Shown: positions 62,738 through 64,000 of the stretch, piece by piece
Layout: each line of letters starts with the position of its first letter
How positions within the stretch are numbered: position 1 is the first letter of the stretch
Assembly: GCA_022494885.1 (NCBI GenBank)
Contig: JAGVSM010003785.1
Coordinates: 124,001-188,000 of the forward strand
DNA: 64,000 bases
Origin: Micrasema longulum
Taxonomy: Eukaryota; Arthropoda; Insecta; Trichoptera; Brachycentridae
Reading direction: 5' to 3'
Program-made: the position numbers and the translations under genes
The notes under the pieces: generated by a model
Database searches by the model: none
The model's input: only the letters and a program-made list of their open reading frames with translations
What the model was told of the DNA's origin: nothing

Positions 62738-62850
62738 CGTGCGTTATGCCGAAGAGACTGGGAGAGAGTATGGCAGGACACAGGAAGCGCAGAAACACAG
62801 ACGCACTGATGAGGTGATCTGCCAATTCCACGCGTTCCATTGCTCGTAAC
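62738..62850 (-). CDS. raskol: RasGAP exon with FLR...PA motif
   Basis: 113 nt. The acceptor is TTATTTGTTAG before GTTACGAGC, and the donor ACGCACG/GTAAGTG. One base completes a codon from the missing upstream exon, and one base begins Glu 38. It reads [20 protein letters not shown], then [17 protein letters not shown] (residues 1-37 of the window product). FLRFLCPA is the RasGAP signature FLR-x-x-x-PA that positions switch II of Ras, and [14 protein letters not shown] is nearly identical to SynGAP, DAB2IP and nGAP. The arginine finger lies further upstream, outside the window. Confidence 0.95.
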
Positions 62851-62999
62851 CTAACAAATAAGCAATTATATTTACTAAGCAATAATCAAAGCATAAATAA
62901 ATTAACTGTGTGGTGGTCCCACGTTTTGCGTCGAACCCCATTTTCTAGATACAAGAATTACTAGATACTCCACCCTGATGCTGCAAAAAAATAAAATAA

Positions 63000-63397
63000 T
63001 AAATACAACCTTCGGTCAAAGAGGATTGGCCTACTACTCGGTTAAAGTGTACAATCTACTTCCATTATCCATAAGGACAATTAGTAAGTTCTCACATTAT
63101 AAAATTGCTATTAAGAAATGGATAGTGGAGGTGGGTTGCACACGGATCTGAAATGTGTGTACTGTTTATGAAATTTGTTCTATTGGTCTATATAAATTGG
63201 TTATGTTTTTCATGATTATTTTAGTTATTTATTGTTTATTATGTTAATTATAATTAGGTTAGTTGGATTAATTACGTCTTTTTTGTTCTTATTATGTTAA
63301 CTTTGTTCAATAGCTAATTTAAGGCATGTTGAGGGAACGTTATTCTGTATAAAAAAATGAATACAAACAATGTAAAAGTATACATAAATAAATAATA
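63000..63397 (+). mobile_element. LINE C-terminus and 3' UTR
   Basis: The frame reads YSVKVYNLLPLSIRTISKFS, then HYKIAIKKWIVEVGC and a stop at about 63152. YN-x-LP-x-x-IR and F-x-x-x-x-K-W-(I/L) form a typical LINE end. The tail ends ATAAATAAATAATAAC. It is antisense in the first visible RasGAP intron. Confidence 0.5.
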
Positions 63398-63689
63398 ACA
63401 AGATTTTTACAACTCGTTGAAAATTGCCCTCAAAATTAATATTAATCATATTTTATAATGCTATACACTTTTTACTTAACCCTAGATACATACACACACG
63501 TCTCTCATACACCCTCAAGTAATAAAACAGTCACAGCGCGCGGCGTGCAGTGTGCATGGAACATCACAGTAGGAACATCTGGAACGATCATTATCTGAGT
63601 TACACTACCGAAAGTATAACCAAAATGTATTTCCCTACCATTTTCCAAGCCTATGATTTTAGGACAATGAAAAATGCTGGCTACGAGCT

Positions 63690-63960
63690 CACCTAGATGC
63701 TAACGGGTCATGGTTGGTCCATGAGCCACCTGCATCGCTTCAAGCTCTCCGAGATCGACAGCTGCCCATGCGACAATGAAACTCCTCAATATGTCCGTCA
63801 CCTGTTGATGCATTGCCCCTTTTTCAGCTTTTAAAGACAATAGCTGGGGGGCGCGATGCAGAAGCCTGGGTGAAGATCTACGCGACATCCCATCGGTGAT
63901 AGGTAATAAAGAACTCACACGAGAGGTAGTATCATGAATGGTCAATATAGTGCAGGCGAT
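63690..63960 (+). mobile_element. LINE C-terminal zinc-knuckle-like fragment
   Basis: The frame from 63700 reads LTGHGWSMSHLHRFKLSEID, then SCPCDNETPQYVRHLLMHCP, then FFSF and a stop. TGHG-x-(F/x)-x-x-(Y/H)L-x-RF followed by C-x-C-x(n)-H-x(4)-C is the conserved end of many R1/jockey-type LINE polyproteins. It is antisense in the RasGAP intron. Confidence 0.65.
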
Positions 63961-64000
63961 TGGTAAAATAAACCAAAGTAGGGAACAAAATGCCGAACAC

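Larger units (their letters stand above)
48982..64000 (-). other. raskol: RasGAP gene, 3' part (8 exons in window)
   Basis: The gene runs leftward and its 5' part lies beyond 64000. Exons: 62850-62738, 62399-62233, 61830-61684, 60370-60252, 57984-56137, 54909-54756, 52210-52074 and 49900-48982. They total 3,604 nt; after one completing base this is 1,200 codons plus TAA, and every junction keeps phase. Members of the SynGAP/DAB2IP/nGAP family speed GTP hydrolysis on Ras and Rap near membranes. The family assignment is firm from the GAP and coiled-coil matches. The name raskol is an inferred orthology to the single Drosophila member. The PH and C2 domains and the arginine finger are not in the window. 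Confidence 0.85.

Noticed and set aside
63700..63945. 81-residue minus-strand frame as a further RasGAP exon
   Set aside because: The plus strand encodes a LINE C-terminus here (TGHG...CPC...HC). The minus translation has no GAP-domain similarity.
1..64000. CRISPR array, bacterial operon or phage content
   Set aside because: No spaced direct repeats of that form. Introns, SINEs and LINEs show a eukaryotic nuclear genome.

Overview
The window looks like AT-rich, repeat-saturated euchromatin from an arthropod, most likely an insect. The evidence is short exons with canonical GT-AG introns, a Ras-GAP gene whose closest named relatives are insect raskol and vertebrate SynGAP/DAB2IP/nGAP, and many tRNA-derived SINEs, non-LTR retrotransposon (LINE) fragments, Tc1/mariner and pogo-type DNA transposons, MITEs and a Penelope-like remnant. 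Species cannot be fixed from the sequence alone.

One host gene is supported. On the minus strand, eight consecutive exons between 62850 and 48982 form the 3' part of a SynGAP-family RasGAP. All eight splice junctions are phase-consistent, giving 1,200 residues plus a stop. The order is the C-terminal half of the catalytic RasGAP domain (with the FLR...PA motif), a very long disordered Ser/Asn-rich region in one 1.85-kb exon, a C-terminal coiled coil that matches the end of SynGAP/DAB2IP, and an extra Gln/Asn-rich tail. The start of the gene lies beyond 64000.

From 1 to about 48 kb I see no host gene; this block is a mosaic of mobile DNA. It holds three tRNA-derived SINE families. SINE-A has the head GGCCTCCGTGGTGTAGTGG. 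SINE-B has the head GTCGGCCTCGTGGTGTAATGG and an ATG-repeat tail. SINE-C has the head GGGTTGTGGTCCCGTGGC. It also holds at least seven families of LINE 3' ends, a roughly 390-bp repeat found in both orientations and often as head-to-head foldbacks (FBR here, unclassified), a 434-bp MITE family carrying CRE palindromes, several single-copy foldback MITEs, pogo/Tigger-like remnants, and a decayed Penelope-like element with a GIY-YIG fragment. Three degraded hammerhead-ribozyme-like motifs are also present.

The introns of the RasGAP gene carry the same families. The intron between 52210 and 54756 holds a 1,671-bp Tc1-like element with both inverted repeats, a TA duplication, one frameshift, and a 72-bp GT-AG intron inside the DDE domain.

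The most notable signals are the spliceosomal-type intron in the Tc1 transposase, the pogo-like deletion derivative that keeps a PCNA-binding-like C-terminal peptide, the hammerhead/Penelope traces, the FBR family with its recurrent composites and nested insertions, and the paired TGACGTCA sites spread by the 434-bp MITE. All family assignments come from reading motifs; none was checked by database search.
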